Under the pieces are notes generated by a model. That model was not told where the DNA came from and made no database searches. It worked only from the letters and a program-made list of their open reading frames with translations. A stretch of DNA of 64,000 nucleotides from Clostridia bacterium (GTDB taxonomy: Bacteria; Bacillota; Clostridia; Christensenellales; Aristaeellaceae), in contig JAFSGG010000026.1 in the NCBI GenBank assembly GCA_017434775.1, positions 1-64,000 of the forward strand, in the 5' to 3' direction. A program made the translations under genes and the position numbers. Shown one piece after another: positions 50,425-59,717 of the stretch (the stretch's first letter is position 1; each line of letters starts with the position of its first letter).

Positions 50425-51141
50425 TTATTCCATATCGCCGCTGAGGGTCAAAAGACTCACAGCCGCCGCCATCCCGGCCGTTTCCGTGCGCAGAATCCGG
50501 GGCCCCAGGGTCACGGCCGCCGCGCCCATTTCCTGCAGGGCAGTCACTTCCTTTTCGTCCATGCCGCCCTCCGGACCGATAACGATGGCCACATCCTGTG
50601 TACCCAGCCATTTTTTGCGGATGCCGTTGCCCTTTTCTTCTTCCCAGGGTACCAGCACCTGGCCGTGGCTTTTCACGCGGCTGAAAAGTTCCTTCAGGGT
50701 AATGGGGGCTTCCACTTCCGGCACGGCCGCCCTTCCGGATTGTTTGGCGGCTTCCTGCACAATGCGCTGCCAACGGGGCAGCTTTTTTTCGTTATCTTTT
50801 TTATCCCACTTCACCACGCACCGGCTGAATAAGACCGGCACAAACCGGTGCACGCCAATTTCCGTGCACTTTTGCAGGATGAATTCCATTTTATCCCCTT
50901 TAGGCAGGCCCTGATAGAGGGTAATGCGAACGGCGGCCTCTGTGGTGGGCAGCTTGTCCCCCAGGAACAGGGTCACCGGTTCCTTTGCTTCCTGAATCTG
51001 CGCTGCGTACAATTCTCCCTCCAAAATGGCCTGGCACGCATCCCCCGCATTCATCCGCAATACCCTGAGGGCATGGGTACTTTCTTCCTTTGAAAGCACA
51101 GCGGTATCCGGGCCGGTTCTTTCCGCAAAAAAACAATGCAT
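50425..51141 (-). CDS. rsmE: 16S rRNA (uracil1498-N3)-methyltransferase RsmE
   Basis: A 238-residue SPOUT methyltransferase. The N-terminal PUA-like part (about 1-70) is followed by the knotted domain with LYQGLPKGDKMEFILQKCTEIGV (about 76-98 in outline), VIGPEGGMDEKEV near 191-203 and LGPRILRTETA near 217-227. ATG at 51141 is preceded by GGAGGG. The rsmE-mtaB order is common in Clostridia. Confidence 0.95.
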   Translation of the reverse strand: MHCFFAERTGPDTAVLSKEESTHALRVLRMNAGDACQAILEGELYAAQIQEAKEPVTLFLGDKLPTTEAAVRITLYQGLPKGDKMEFILQKCTEIGVHRFVPVLFSRCVVKWDKKDNEKKLPRWQRIVQEAAKQSGRAAVPEVEAPITLKELFSRVKSHGQVLVPWEEEKGNGIRKKWLGTQDVAIVIGPEGGMDEKEVTALQEMGAAAVTLGPRILRTETAGMAAAVSLLTLSGDME

Positions 51142-51268
51142 GCTTTCCCTCCGTTCCTGTGTTGCAATGTTCCCATGTATTTTAGCACACTTCCGGAAAA
51201 AAAAGAAGAGCATGGATTTTGCCGTGCTGAAAGATTTGTAACATTATTTCCATTTTCTGAAGAAAGGG

Positions 51269-51297
51269 TTGTTAAAGACACGCATTTCTGGTATACT
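51269..51297 (+). promoter_or_regulatory. promoter of the beta-propeller protein gene
   Basis: TTGTTA (51269-51274), 17 bases, TATACT (51292-51297). Confidence 0.7.
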
Positions 51298-51346
51298 ATG
51301 ATGTGGGTATTTTTATATACCAATGAATACAAGGAGGGCAACTTCT

Positions 51347-54163
51347 TTGACAGATTATCGCGATCAGTACAACGAAACATCCGATAAAACCACCCGGCAG
51401 AACGTTAAGAGCACGCCTGCCCAGTGGCAGAATCCTTATGAACAGGCGCCTTACACCCCTGAAGAAATGCAGCCTGCCCGTCACCGCCGTGCAGACAAGT
51501 ACGAAGCTGCGCCCAAAGCCCAGCCGGCTCCTGCCCGGAATCATCCCGTGTTTGAGCCCATCCCCACCGTTCCCCAGCAGCATCAGGATGCCCGGTCTGC
51601 CCAGGGGCCGGTGCTGGAGCCCATCGTTTTTGATGCGCCCCGGAATACAAACGGCGATACCAAGATGTTTGTCACCCCGGCACCGGACTACACCGGTGCG
51701 CCCGGCGCCGATCAGCCCGCCCGCCCCGAATACCGGCAGCAGGATCGTTCCATCGCCTTCGATGATGACAATTACATGTACGAAGATGATGAAGACGAAA
51801 ATGAAATCCGCATCTGGCCCCGGGTGCTGCTGGCTGTGGTTGGCTTGCTGCTGGCCGTTTGCCTTGTTCTGCACTTTATCCCCAATGCCGGCCCCTTCCA
51901 GCCTGTGAAGAATGTGATTGACGGCCTGCTGGGTTCCCAAAAGAAAGCAGACAATGAAGCTGAAATCCTGTCCATCCAGGCCAGAGAAACCAGCCTGACC
52001 GTTGGTGATACCGCTTATTTCACCATCGAAACCAACCTGAACATCAACGAACTGACCCTGCAGAACCACCAGGGCGACACCCTGGCAACCGCCCGGCGCG
52101 GCGAAGATGCCGACGGCAAGCGCCTGTGGTATGCGGAATATACCTTTACCGACGTGTATGACGGCCCCATTTTTGCTGCCTATCGGGATGGCAGCGGCAT
52201 GCACACCGGTGAAGGCAAATATGCTCACCTGCGTGTCAGCAAACCTTTGCCCACGCCGCCCCCCACGCCGGCGCCCACCGCCGTGCCCGTGGTGCTGCCC
52301 ACCATGGCACCCACCGCAGCACCGGTACCCACCGCCGCGCCCACCCCTGAACCCACTCAGGTGCCCGTTGTGGTCAACGTAACCAAAGCGCCGGTTGCCA
52401 CGCCCACCGTAAAGCCCACGGAAGTGCCGGCTCCTGTAAACACCGTCGCTCCCGTAATCCCCACCTGGGCTCCGGCCATTACCGCCGTACCCACCCTGCC
52501 CCCCACGCCCGTTCCCACGGCTGAACCCACCCAGGCCCCCACGCCTGTGCCCACCCCTGTTCCTACCCCCGTGCCGACGCCGGCGCCCACTGCCGTGCCC
52601 ACCGCCACGCCCATGCCCCGGCTGAATGCGGAAGGGGACATCCAGTTCAAGCTGAACGATACCGTCTTCATCGGCGCCAAAGCCCAGGATGATTATCAGC
52701 GTCCGGATGGCTATGTGGCCCCCAATCCCGACGAATACGGCATGCGCACTTCCGCCGGCGTGCTTACTTTCCGCGGGGATAACTTCCGCCGCAATGCCGC
52801 TTACAGCACCGCCGAAATCACCGAAGGCACCATGAGCATCCTGTGGCAGAGCCCCATCGGCTCCCTGCGCACGGAAGATAACGGTACCCTCTGGGGTGTG
52901 GGCTGGACCGGCCAGCCTTCCATCATCAAGTGGAGCAAAGAAGTGCGCGAGATGATGAACCTCTACGAAGATAAGAAGGCCGTTTCCGGCCTGCGCGAAG
53001 TGATTTTTGCCGGTCAGGACGGTAAGATCTACTTCCTGGATCTGGCCACCGGCGAAGCCACCCGCGATCCCATCAACGTGGGCTTCCCCCTGAAGGGCAG
53101 CGTGGCTTTGGATACCCAGGGCCGGCCCATGCTGGCTGTAGGCCAGGGCATTTCCAAGCTGGCCAACGGCAAAACCGGTGCCATTGGCCTGCACATCTTC
53201 AACCTCATCGATGGCAAGCCTTTCCACATGATCAACGGCCGTCAGAGCAACAACCAAAAGCAGTATTTCACCAACGGCGCCTTTGACGGCACCCCCCTGT
53301 TCCTGCGGGATAATAACGCCATGATCATCGCCGGTGAAAACGGCCTGCTCTATACTGTGGACCTGAACCCCGATTTCAACTATCCCAAGGCGGACAAGCC
53401 CGACGTGGTGGGCAGCCTGGACATTGCTCCCTCCATCACTTACCTGCGCACCAAAGCCAGCGAGGAAAAGGATGCGCAGGTGCCTGTGGAAAGCAGCGTG
53501 GCCATGTACGATAAATACATCTACATGGCGGACACCTACGGTGTGCTGCGCTGTGTGGACAGCGATAAGATGAAGACCGTCTGGGCCATGGACAACGGCG
53601 ATAACACCGACGCCGCCATCGCCCTGGATCTGGAAGGCGAAACCGGCGTGAGCCTGTACACCGGCAACACCGCCTACTCCCGCCTGGACACCAAGAAAGA
53701 CGTAACCATCCGCAAGCTGGATGCCCTCACCGGCGAAGAAATGTGGAGCTACACCATCCGGTGCGATTACAACAAGTCTCAGTTGTCCGGCGTGAAAGCC
53801 AGCCCTGTGGTGGGCCAGAACGGCATTGATGATCTGGTCATCTTCACGGTAAACATGGTAAAAGATGGCGGCAGCCGCACCATCGCCTTCAACAAGGCGG
53901 ACGGTTCCGTGGTCTGGACCCATGATATGGAAGCCGAATCCATTTCTTCCCCCGTGGCTGTGTACAACGCCGCCGGCCAGGCCTGGATCATTCAGGCGGA
54001 CGGCGAAGGCACCCTCTACATGTTGGACGGCCGCACCGGCCGCACCCTCAGCACCCTGCAGCTGAACGGCAAAATCGAAGGTTCTCCTGCGGTGTATAAG
54101 GACGTGCTGGTCATCGGCACCTGCAGCAAGGATGCCCAGATGTACGCCATCAAACTGAAGTAA
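51347..54163 (+). CDS. membrane-anchored PQQ-like beta-propeller protein with Pro/Thr-rich linker
   Basis: A 938-residue surface protein. Residues 1-155 are a cytosolic, polar, Pro/Gln-rich tail ending in an acidic stretch (YMYEDDEDENE). One membrane helix follows (about 160-180, VLLAVVGLLLAVCLVLHF). Residues 210-300 are a small beta domain, 305-430 a Pro/Thr/Ala/Val linker with many P-T-P repeats, and about 445-938 a beta-propeller with PQQ-like blades (GKIYFLDLATGE, GLLYTVDLNPDF, GVLRCVDSDKMKTVWA, TLYMLDGRTGRTLSTL). TTG at 51347 has AGGAGG at nine bases; ATG at 51323 has no such site. The role is unknown; BamB-like scaffolding is one idea. Confidence 0.85.
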   Translation: MTDYRDQYNETSDKTTRQNVKSTPAQWQNPYEQAPYTPEEMQPARHRRADKYEAAPKAQPAPARNHPVFEPIPTVPQQHQDARSAQGPVLEPIVFDAPRNTNGDTKMFVTPAPDYTGAPGADQPARPEYRQQDRSIAFDDDNYMYEDDEDENEIRIWPRVLLAVVGLLLAVCLVLHFIPNAGPFQPVKNVIDGLLGSQKKADNEAEILSIQARETSLTVGDTAYFTIETNLNINELTLQNHQGDTLATARRGEDADGKRLWYAEYTFTDVYDGPIFAAYRDGSGMHTGEGKYAHLRVSKPLPTPPPTPAPTAVPVVLPTMAPTAAPVPTAAPTPEPTQVPVVVNVTKAPVATPTVKPTEVPAPVNTVAPVIPTWAPAITAVPTLPPTPVPTAEPTQAPTPVPTPVPTPVPTPAPTAVPTATPMPRLNAEGDIQFKLNDTVFIGAKAQDDYQRPDGYVAPNPDEYGMRTSAGVLTFRGDNFRRNAAYSTAEITEGTMSILWQSPIGSLRTEDNGTLWGVGWTGQPSIIKWSKEVREMMNLYEDKKAVSGLREVIFAGQDGKIYFLDLATGEATRDPINVGFPLKGSVALDTQGRPMLAVGQGISKLANGKTGAIGLHIFNLIDGKPFHMINGRQSNNQKQYFTNGAFDGTPLFLRDNNAMIIAGENGLLYTVDLNPDFNYPKADKPDVVGSLDIAPSITYLRTKASEEKDAQVPVESSVAMYDKYIYMADTYGVLRCVDSDKMKTVWAMDNGDNTDAAIALDLEGETGVSLYTGNTAYSRLDTKKDVTIRKLDALTGEEMWSYTIRCDYNKSQLSGVKASPVVGQNGIDDLVIFTVNMVKDGGSRTIAFNKADGSVVWTHDMEAESISSPVAVYNAAGQAWIIQADGEGTLYMLDGRTGRTLSTLQLNGKIEGSPAVYKDVLVIGTCSKDAQMYAIKLK

Positions 54164-54172
54164 TTCAACATA

Positions 54173-54208
54173 AAAAAGCCGGGAGAGCCTCAGCTTTCCC
54201 GGTTTTTT
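54173..54208 (+). terminator. intrinsic terminator of the beta-propeller gene
   Basis: AAAAAAGCCGGGA, loop, TTCCCGGTTTTTT; near-symmetrical. Confidence 0.92.
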
Positions 54209-54469
54209 CATATGCAAAGGCATACCTTGTCCTCCCTCAACAGGAATCGTTTACAAGATCATCAGCACACGCCGCAGGGCTCTTCGCTCCGGTTCCTGTC
54301 TCCTGTACATCTTCGCAAGTGGTATTTGCACGTCGTTATTCGTTTCATTTTTCCGCATTTGTGGTGTGTGTCACCCATATTATCAAGAATAATTTCCTCA
54401 CAGAGATTGTGCGTTCCCAAAATGCGAAAACGGGCACGCTTACGCCTGCCCGCAATTTTTCGTCTGTAT
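54209..54469. other. intergenic region, no gene
   Basis: Between two converging genes. Apart from a hairpin at 54433-54462 (GGGCA/TGCCC, minus-strand T-rich tail) I see nothing that supports a gene. Confidence 0.55.
54433..54462 (-). terminator. weak terminator of the XRE membrane protein gene
   Basis: On the minus strand GCGGGCAGGCG-taag-CGTGCCCG followed by TTTTCG, eight bases after the stop codon. Confidence 0.5.
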
Positions 54470-55048
54470 TTATCGCTTTTGCCGGGAAAGCAGCAGAAAC
54501 CACAGAATGAACAACAGCTGCACCACCCCGGCCACCACATAAATCATATAGCTGACCGGCAAATTCAGTGTCAGGTGAATACACACTGCCAGACCCCATA
54601 TAATCACCGATACCGAAATGCAGCGCTTCCACAGCTGCCACCACAGGCAGGTAAACACCGTCAGGATAATACCGCTTACCGGCACGGCGTACAAAAAGCA
54701 AAGCCATTTACCCGGCATACCCGGGCACAGCAGCATCAGTGCAAAAAACAGCACCGTAGCCGCCAGCCACACAAGCCCCAGGGACAGCAGCAAAATGAGC
54801 ACTTTGGGCTTACGGCGCGGCAACTGCGGCTCATCCAGGCGGATCAGATCATTTACCGATACCTGATATAATTCCGCAATCTGGGTCAATACATAAATAT
54901 CCGGCACGCCTTCTGCCCGCTCCCATTTGGAGACGGATTTATCGCTGTAATTCAGCTTCTCCGCCAGTTCCGCCTGGGTATGGCCGCCGTTTTTTCTGAA
55001 AAAAGCAATGTTTCGTGCAATAGCATTGCGCAAAGCATCTTCCTGCAT
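54470..55048 (-). CDS. XRE family regulator with C-terminal membrane domain
   Basis: A 192-residue protein. Residues 5-62 are a helix-turn-helix domain (NIAFFRKNGGHTQAELAEKL, SDKSVSKWERAEGVPDI). Four hydrophobic helices follow (about 85-108, 115-138, 143-163, 168-188), so the DNA-binding part is tethered at the membrane. The target is unknown; it may control the neighbouring envelope genes. ATG at 55048 follows AAAGGAAAG. Confidence 0.85.
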   Translation of the reverse strand: MQEDALRNAIARNIAFFRKNGGHTQAELAEKLNYSDKSVSKWERAEGVPDIYVLTQIAELYQVSVNDLIRLDEPQLPRRKPKVLILLLSLGLVWLAATVLFFALMLLCPGMPGKWLCFLYAVPVSGIILTVFTCLWWQLWKRCISVSVIIWGLAVCIHLTLNLPVSYMIYVVAGVVQLLFILWFLLLSRQKR

Positions 55049-55198
55049 GTTCTTCTTTCCTTTCACTATGCTTCGCTGTATTATACCACAAATACCGATG
55101 CCCTTTCAAGTTCACAGGGAAAGGGAGAATCAGATACAAACAACCCTCTGCCTTCCAAAGAAAAAACTGCCCGTTATTCACAGGCAGCTGAATATCGA

Positions 55199-55897
55199 TT
55201 ATTGCAGACCCACAAGACGTTTGGCATAATCTTCATCCGTCAAGGTGAGCAGGCTTTCATAAGCCTCCCGCATGCAGAACCGGCGCCAATCCGTCCGATG
55301 GGCATCCGAACCCACAAAATGAATCAGCCGGTCTTTCAGCCAGGCTTTGATCAGCCTTTTCTGAAAAAAACCATGCAGATTGATCAGCGTGCGGCCATTC
55401 ACCTGATACTGCACCCGGGGATGCCTTTCCCGGAACTGCCAGGCGGCCTTGCCCCGGCACAGACACAAATACCGTTCAATATGGGCCAGGATCACGGTAT
55501 ACCCCGCCCGATCCATATGCTCCACCGCCCGGTCCAGTTCGTCCATGGCAACGTCCGGCGAAAATTCCACCAGCACGCTTTCCGAGCCAGCCAATGCAGG
55601 CAGTTTTCTTTCTTCGATGAACCGTTCCATCGCCGGAGAATAGAGAATCTCCGCCCCGGAAAAGAGCTGCATATCATAGCCTTTTTCCCGGCAATAAGCC
55701 CGGGCCTGTTCCAGATGCAGGGCAATCTTATCTTCATCCACCGGATGGATGCCCGGCGTTACATGGGGAGTGGCCATGATGCTGCGGATGCCGTTTTCAT
55801 AGGCGGCATCCAGCATGGCCTGCATTTCTTCCGCTGTTCTGGAACCATCATCCACGCCATAGAGAAAGTGGGAATGGATGTCAAAAAAACCGCTCAT
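55199..55897 (-). CDS. CpsB/YwqE-type PHP-domain tyrosine phosphatase
   Basis: A 232-residue metal-dependent phosphatase. FFDIHSHFLYGVDDGSRT at residues 4-21 and MATPHVTPGIHP near 41-52 carry metal ligands, LAHIERYLCLC near 139-149 and FVGSDAHRTDWR near 193-204 the rest. CpsB/YwqE enzymes dephosphorylate the BY-kinase of capsule systems. It overlaps the kinase gene (ATGA), so it is probably translated with it. Confidence 0.92.
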   Translation of the reverse strand: MSGFFDIHSHFLYGVDDGSRTAEEMQAMLDAAYENGIRSIMATPHVTPGIHPVDEDKIALHLEQARAYCREKGYDMQLFSGAEILYSPAMERFIEERKLPALAGSESVLVEFSPDVAMDELDRAVEHMDRAGYTVILAHIERYLCLCRGKAAWQFRERHPRVQYQVNGRTLINLHGFFQKRLIKAWLKDRLIHFVGSDAHRTDWRRFCMREAYESLLTLTDEDYAKRLVGLQ

Positions 55898-56628
55898 TTG
55901 GATTTCGACGCCTTTTTCTTGCCGCCCTTCACATACGCATCCCGTGCGTAGTAGGACTTGTAGTAGTACTTCTTGCTCATCAGCGTATCAAATTCCACCA
56001 TGTTCAGCACGGTGCCGATGATGGGCGTGCCCGTCTGCATCAGCTGATCCTTTACGTCGATCAGCTCCTGACGGCGAACGGAATTGTAATTCACCACCAG
56101 CAGCGTGCCGTCGCAGGATTTGGCAATCTGGGCAGCGTCAATCACCGTGCCCACAGGCGGCGCATCCACCAGCACATAATCAAACTGGGTAGCCAGCTGC
56201 TGCAGCAAAAGATCAAAGCGGTTGGAATTGAGCAGGGGCAGCGCATTGCTCACCGTGCGGCCCACAGGTACCACATACACGCCTTCCAGATTGGTGGAAT
56301 ACACAATATCCGGCACATTGACCATACCGGCCAGGAAATGCGCCAGACCCCACTGGTTTTCACTGTCTTCATGGAAGAAACCATAGCGGGAAGCAATGTA
56401 GCTGCGGCGCAGGTCAGCGTCCACCAGCACAACACGCTTGCCGATCTTGGCCATGGTGCGCAGCACGTTCATGGTCAGGAAGGACTTGCCTTCGGAGGCG
56501 TGGGTACTGGTCATCATGATACGCTTCATATTTTCGCCGGAGAAAGTCAGATTGGTACACAGCGTATTGATGGCTTCCTGGCCTGCATAACTCAAAGGAG
56601 CAAACCGGCGGATTTCAATATTCTTCAT
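55894..56628 (-). CDS. CpsD/CapB-type bacterial tyrosine kinase
   Basis: A 244-residue BY-kinase. The Walker A-like loop is STHASEGKSF near residues 41-50 (the usual Pro-Gly is Ala-Ser), Walker A' VVLVDADLRR near 66-75 and Walker B YVLVDAPPVG near 151-160. The C-terminal tyrosine cluster KKYYYKSYYARDAY (about 218-231) is the autophosphorylation site typical of the family. It works with the Wzz-like adaptor encoded before it to regulate polymer export. Start follows AAGGAGG; overlaps both neighbours by four bases. Confidence 0.93.
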   Translation of the reverse strand: MKNIEIRRFAPLSYAGQEAINTLCTNLTFSGENMKRIMMTSTHASEGKSFLTMNVLRTMAKIGKRVVLVDADLRRSYIASRYGFFHEDSENQWGLAHFLAGMVNVPDIVYSTNLEGVYVVPVGRTVSNALPLLNSNRFDLLLQQLATQFDYVLVDAPPVGTVIDAAQIAKSCDGTLLVVNYNSVRRQELIDVKDQLMQTGTPIIGTVLNMVEFDTLMSKKYYYKSYYARDAYVKGGKKKASKSK

Positions 56629-57401
56629 GCTTGCCTCCTTGCCTTGGCGCGCTGCTTGTTTTTGTTGTTCTGCTGTTCATCGCTGGGTTCCACAGGCACC
56701 ACCGCCAGAGTAATCAGGCCGGTATACTTGCGGATATCATCCACCGTTTTATATTTATCATCAGCGATCATGCGGATGGCCACATAGGCGCAAGCCAGCA
56801 CGCCGCCCAGAATGCCGCCCAGCACCACATTCCGTGCTTTATTGGGGCTTACGGGATTCACCGGCGTCAGCGCCCGGGAAACCTCGCTGGGCTTATTGAT
56901 GGCCATGATCTGGGCAATCCGCGCACTGCCCAGTTCCGCATACTGATTGGCAATATCCGCCGCTTCCGCCGGCTTGGAAGACTGCACGGTGATATCCAGC
57001 ATCCGGGTACCGTCCTTATTGGTAACGGAAAGCATTTTCCGCATTTCGCTGTAGGAATAGGGCAGATTCAGCTTTTTCTTTACACTTTCAAATACTTCCC
57101 GGGTTTCCAGGATTTTGATATAGTCCTGGGTCAGGGCGTTGCCCGTCTGGATGGCGGACAGATTCAGGATGGCATCGCTGTCGCCCAGCACGAAAACCGT
57201 GGCTGTTGCTTCATACATGGGGGTCACAAAGAAGGTGCTGTACACCCCAAACCCAATTGCGCAAACCAGCACACAGCAAAGGATCAGTTTCCAGCTCATC
57301 AGCAGGCGGTACGCCAGTTCCGCCAGATCAATCTCCCGCGTGACCTCGGCTTGATTTTCCTTTTCAGCAGTTTCCTGCACTCTCAGATGCTGTTCAGACA
57401 T
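56625..57401 (-). CDS. Wzz/CapA-type chain-length determinant (BY-kinase adaptor)
   Basis: A 258-residue membrane protein with a short cytosolic start, a first helix at about 36-55 (LILCCVLVCAIGFGVYST), an extracellular Wzz domain (about 60-175) and a second helix near 192-215 preceded by the proline motif ALTPVNPVSPNKA (about 175-187). The cytosolic tail (about 220-258) would switch on the kinase. ATG at 57401 has GGGAG at eight bases; ATG at 57416 has no site. It follows the LCP-like gene by 36 bases. Confidence 0.92.
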   Translation of the reverse strand: MSEQHLRVQETAEKENQAEVTREIDLAELAYRLLMSWKLILCCVLVCAIGFGVYSTFFVTPMYEATATVFVLGDSDAILNLSAIQTGNALTQDYIKILETREVFESVKKKLNLPYSYSEMRKMLSVTNKDGTRMLDITVQSSKPAEAADIANQYAELGSARIAQIMAINKPSEVSRALTPVNPVSPNKARNVVLGGILGGVLACAYVAIRMIADDKYKTVDDIRKYTGLITLAVVPVEPSDEQQNNKNKQRAKARRQA

Positions 57402-57437
57402 GCTCTCTTCTCCCATTCACATTCTGTCATTATTTCT

Positions 57438-58199
57438 TTATTCCAGCGGCCGCCAGAAAAGGTTCAGCATATCCTGTATATGCCCCTGCATTTCCGGGCA
57501 CAACCCCCGTTCCCCCTGGAACAGGTATTTGCGGCTCTTCCACAATTCATTCACCATCCGGCCGGTGGCCATATCGGTTATCAGGTGTTCTTCCAGGGCG
57601 TTCATCAGCTGCAAAAGATCCTTTTCATCCGCATTCTGCATGTGGGCTGCCAGGCGGATCAATTGCAGCATCTGCATCGCCGGGTCTTCCGGGATGGCCA
57701 TGGCCTGGCCGTCTTCCAGCACGTCCGCGCTGATATCCGCCGCCAGCTGCAAAAGTGCGCGCACATTGTTGGCCTGTGCACCGATGACAAAATCCACCCG
57801 GCTCAGCGGCAGCCATTCCAACGCCTTTTCTTTCAATTGATCCGGCGTTACAGTCTTACCCTGCAAAAGCTCACTCAGCGGCAGGTAGCAAATGCTTTCT
57901 TTTTCATGATCAATGATCATCAGGTGGGCGAAAGTTACCCGGTCCGGCTGCCCCCCTTCCCCAGGCACCATCCCATACAAAAGCAGAGACAGCACGTCGT
58001 TCCGGGGAAGATAATGCCGGCCATCCACCTCCACCGCATCGGACGGGATATAAGCTTCATAAGGCGCATCCCCCGGAAGCTGCTGGCTTTTTTCCAGCCA
58101 GTTGGTGCCCACATATAAAAGCACCAGCACTGCAACAAGCCCGATACCAGCCAGCAACAATTGCCGTTTGGATACTTCCTTTCGGTGTTCGTTTGCCAT
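57438..58199 (-). CDS. LytR-CpsA-Psr-like membrane protein, degenerate
   Basis: A 253-residue protein with one N-terminal membrane helix (about residues 13-31). The segment DVLSLLLYGMVPGEGGQPDRVTFAHLMIIDHEKESICYLP (about 66-105 in outline) matches the LCP core pattern (N-I-L-L-x-G, R-x-D-x-x-x-L-x-x-I-D, S-x-P), but the catalytic Arg/Asp residues and the usual SIPRD are missing. It may be a non-catalytic LCP relative that binds a polyprenyl-linked glycan, or unrelated. It leads the capsule-regulatory cassette. Start follows AAAAGGAG. Confidence 0.6.
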   Translation of the reverse strand: MANEHRKEVSKRQLLLAGIGLVAVLVLLYVGTNWLEKSQQLPGDAPYEAYIPSDAVEVDGRHYLPRNDVLSLLLYGMVPGEGGQPDRVTFAHLMIIDHEKESICYLPLSELLQGKTVTPDQLKEKALEWLPLSRVDFVIGAQANNVRALLQLAADISADVLEDGQAMAIPEDPAMQMLQLIRLAAHMQNADEKDLLQLMNALEEHLITDMATGRMVNELWKSRKYLFQGERGLCPEMQGHIQDMLNLFWRPLE

Positions 58200-58295
58200 G
58201 TATACTCCTTTTCTGCATTCCGGTGATCATCCTGCATAAACCGAAAAGATACGCAGCGTATATGCATGGATTCAATGCATACCACCACGTATCTC

Positions 58296-58324
58296 ATTAT
58301 ACCGTGTTTTCTCTGCACTGTCAA
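58296..58324 (-). promoter_or_regulatory. promoter of the LCP-like/Wzz/kinase/phosphatase operon
   Basis: On the minus strand TTGACA (58319-58324) and TATAAT (58296-58301), 17-base spacer; a fully consensus promoter, leader about 90 bases. Confidence 0.92.
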
Positions 58325-58386
58325 GCAAAGCGCCGGTTTTCAATCCACTTATTTACAATTTCATCAGCACTTCCCGGTGTTGAAAA

Positions 58387-58803
58387 TCAGCCGTTTTTCG
58401 TATCGCAATAAATGCAGCGGTAAACTTTCTTTTCTTTGTCCGTCAGGCGGAACACATGGTCCAGTTCCTGTTCCACGGACGTAATGCACCGGGGGTTTTT
58501 GCACTTGACCACATTGCGCAGGGTCTTTGGCATATCGAGGATCTTCTTTTCCACCAGTTCCCCATCCCGGATGATGTTCACCGTGGCACCGGGATCCACA
58601 AAGCCGATCACGTCAAAATTCAGGGGCATATCGGCATCGATCTTGATGATATCCTTCTTGCCCATTTTGCCGCTGGGAGCATATTGAATGATGGCGATGG
58701 GACAGCTGAGGCCTTCCAGACCCAGCAGGCGGTAAAGCTCCATGCCCTTGCCGGCGGTGATATGGTCAATCACATAACCGGTGCGGATGCTGTCGATATT
58801 CAT
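58387..58803 (-). CDS. pyrI: aspartate carbamoyltransferase regulatory subunit
   Basis: A 138-residue PyrI. The allosteric domain holds [15 protein letters not shown] (about 9-23); the zinc domain has CKNPRC near 99-104 and CIYC near 129-132. It binds nucleotides and regulates PyrB. Length slightly shorter than in enterobacteria (about 150). ATG overlaps the pyrB stop (ATGA). No clear terminator follows; an inverted TTTTCAA/TTGAAAA pair lies just after. Confidence 0.95.
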   Translation of the reverse strand: MNIDSIRTGYVIDHITAGKGMELYRLLGLEGLSCPIAIIQYAPSGKMGKKDIIKIDADMPLNFDVIGFVDPGATVNIIRDGELVEKKILDMPKTLRNVVKCKNPRCITSVEQELDHVFRLTDKEKKVYRCIYCDTKNG

Positions 58804-59717
58804 GCTTCCACCCCCAACATCTTCATGATCAGCGCCATGCGGACAAAGCGGCCATAGCGTGCCTGCTTAAAGTAGCAGGCGCGGGGATCCTTATCCACAG
58901 CCGTGGTAATTTCATTCACACGGGGCAGAGGATGCAATACACACAAATCTTCCTTGCCCAGGTTCAGCTTTTCCGTGTCCAGAATGTAGCTGTCCTTCAG
59001 GCGCAGGTAATCTTCCTCGTTGAAGAAGCGTTCCCGCTGCACCCGGGTCATGTACAGGATATCCATCTGGCCGATGGCATCTTCCAGGGAAGTGTACTGT
59101 TCGTAAGGAATATTCTTATCCTTGATGTATTCCTGTTTCACAAAGCTGGGCAGTTTCAATTCTTCCGGGCTCACCAGCACAAACTTCACCCCGGGGTAAC
59201 GGCTCATGGCGCCGATGAGGGAATGAACGGTGCGGCCAAATTTGAGGTCGCCGCACAGGCCGATGGTCAGGTTGTCAAAATGCCCTTTTTCATGGCGGAT
59301 GGTCATCAAATCCGTCAGGGTCTGGGTGGGATGGAAATGGCCGCCGTCCCCGGCATTGATAATGGGCACGGAGGCATGGGCACTGGCCACAATGGGCGCG
59401 CCTTCCTTGGGATGGCGCATGGCAATGATATCCGCATAACCGGAAACCACTTCGATGGTATCCGCCACGCTTTCCCCCTTGGAAGCAGAGGAAGAGGAAG
59501 CTTCGGAGAAACCCAGCACCTTGCCGCCAAGAGACAGCATAGCGCTTTCAAAGGAAAGCCGGGTGCGGGTGGAAGGCTCAAAAAACAGGGTGGCCAGGAT
59601 CTTATGATTGCATACGTCCTGATATTTCACCGGGTTGGCCAGAATATCATCGGCCAGGTCGATCATTTCGTTGATCTCTTCCACGGAAAGATCCAGAATA
59701 TTGATCAGATGTTTCAT
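58800..59717 (-). CDS. pyrB: aspartate carbamoyltransferase catalytic subunit
   Basis: A 305-residue enzyme that joins carbamoyl phosphate and aspartate in the first committed step of pyrimidine synthesis. [15 protein letters not shown] is at residues 46-60 (carbamoyl phosphate loop), SKGES near 79-83, [15 protein letters not shown] near 122-136 and HPLPRVNEI near 260-268. Paired with pyrI, so an allosteric dodecamer is likely. Start overlaps the pyrE stop. Confidence 0.97.
   Translation of the reverse strand: MKHLINILDLSVEEINEMIDLADDILANPVKYQDVCNHKILATLFFEPSTRTRLSFESAMLSLGGKVLGFSEASSSSASKGESVADTIEVVSGYADIIAMRHPKEGAPIVASAHASVPIINAGDGGHFHPTQTLTDLMTIRHEKGHFDNLTIGLCGDLKFGRTVHSLIGAMSRYPGVKFVLVSPEELKLPSFVKQEYIKDKNIPYEQYTSLEDAIGQMDILYMTRVQRERFFNEEDYLRLKDSYILDTEKLNLGKEDLCVLHPLPRVNEITTAVDKDPRACYFKQARYGRFVRMALIMKMLGVEA

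Noticed and set aside
52250..52620. CCCACCCC-rich tandem repeat as a possible recombination hotspot
   Set aside because: It encodes the Pro/Thr-rich linker in frame; no unit is exact enough to call a satellite.
51296..54223. A 975-codon open frame on the minus strand opposite the beta-propeller gene
   Set aside because: It mirrors the real gene in another frame, is extremely rich in Gly/His/Ala in the way antisense frames of GC-rich genes are, and has no ribosome site or domain.
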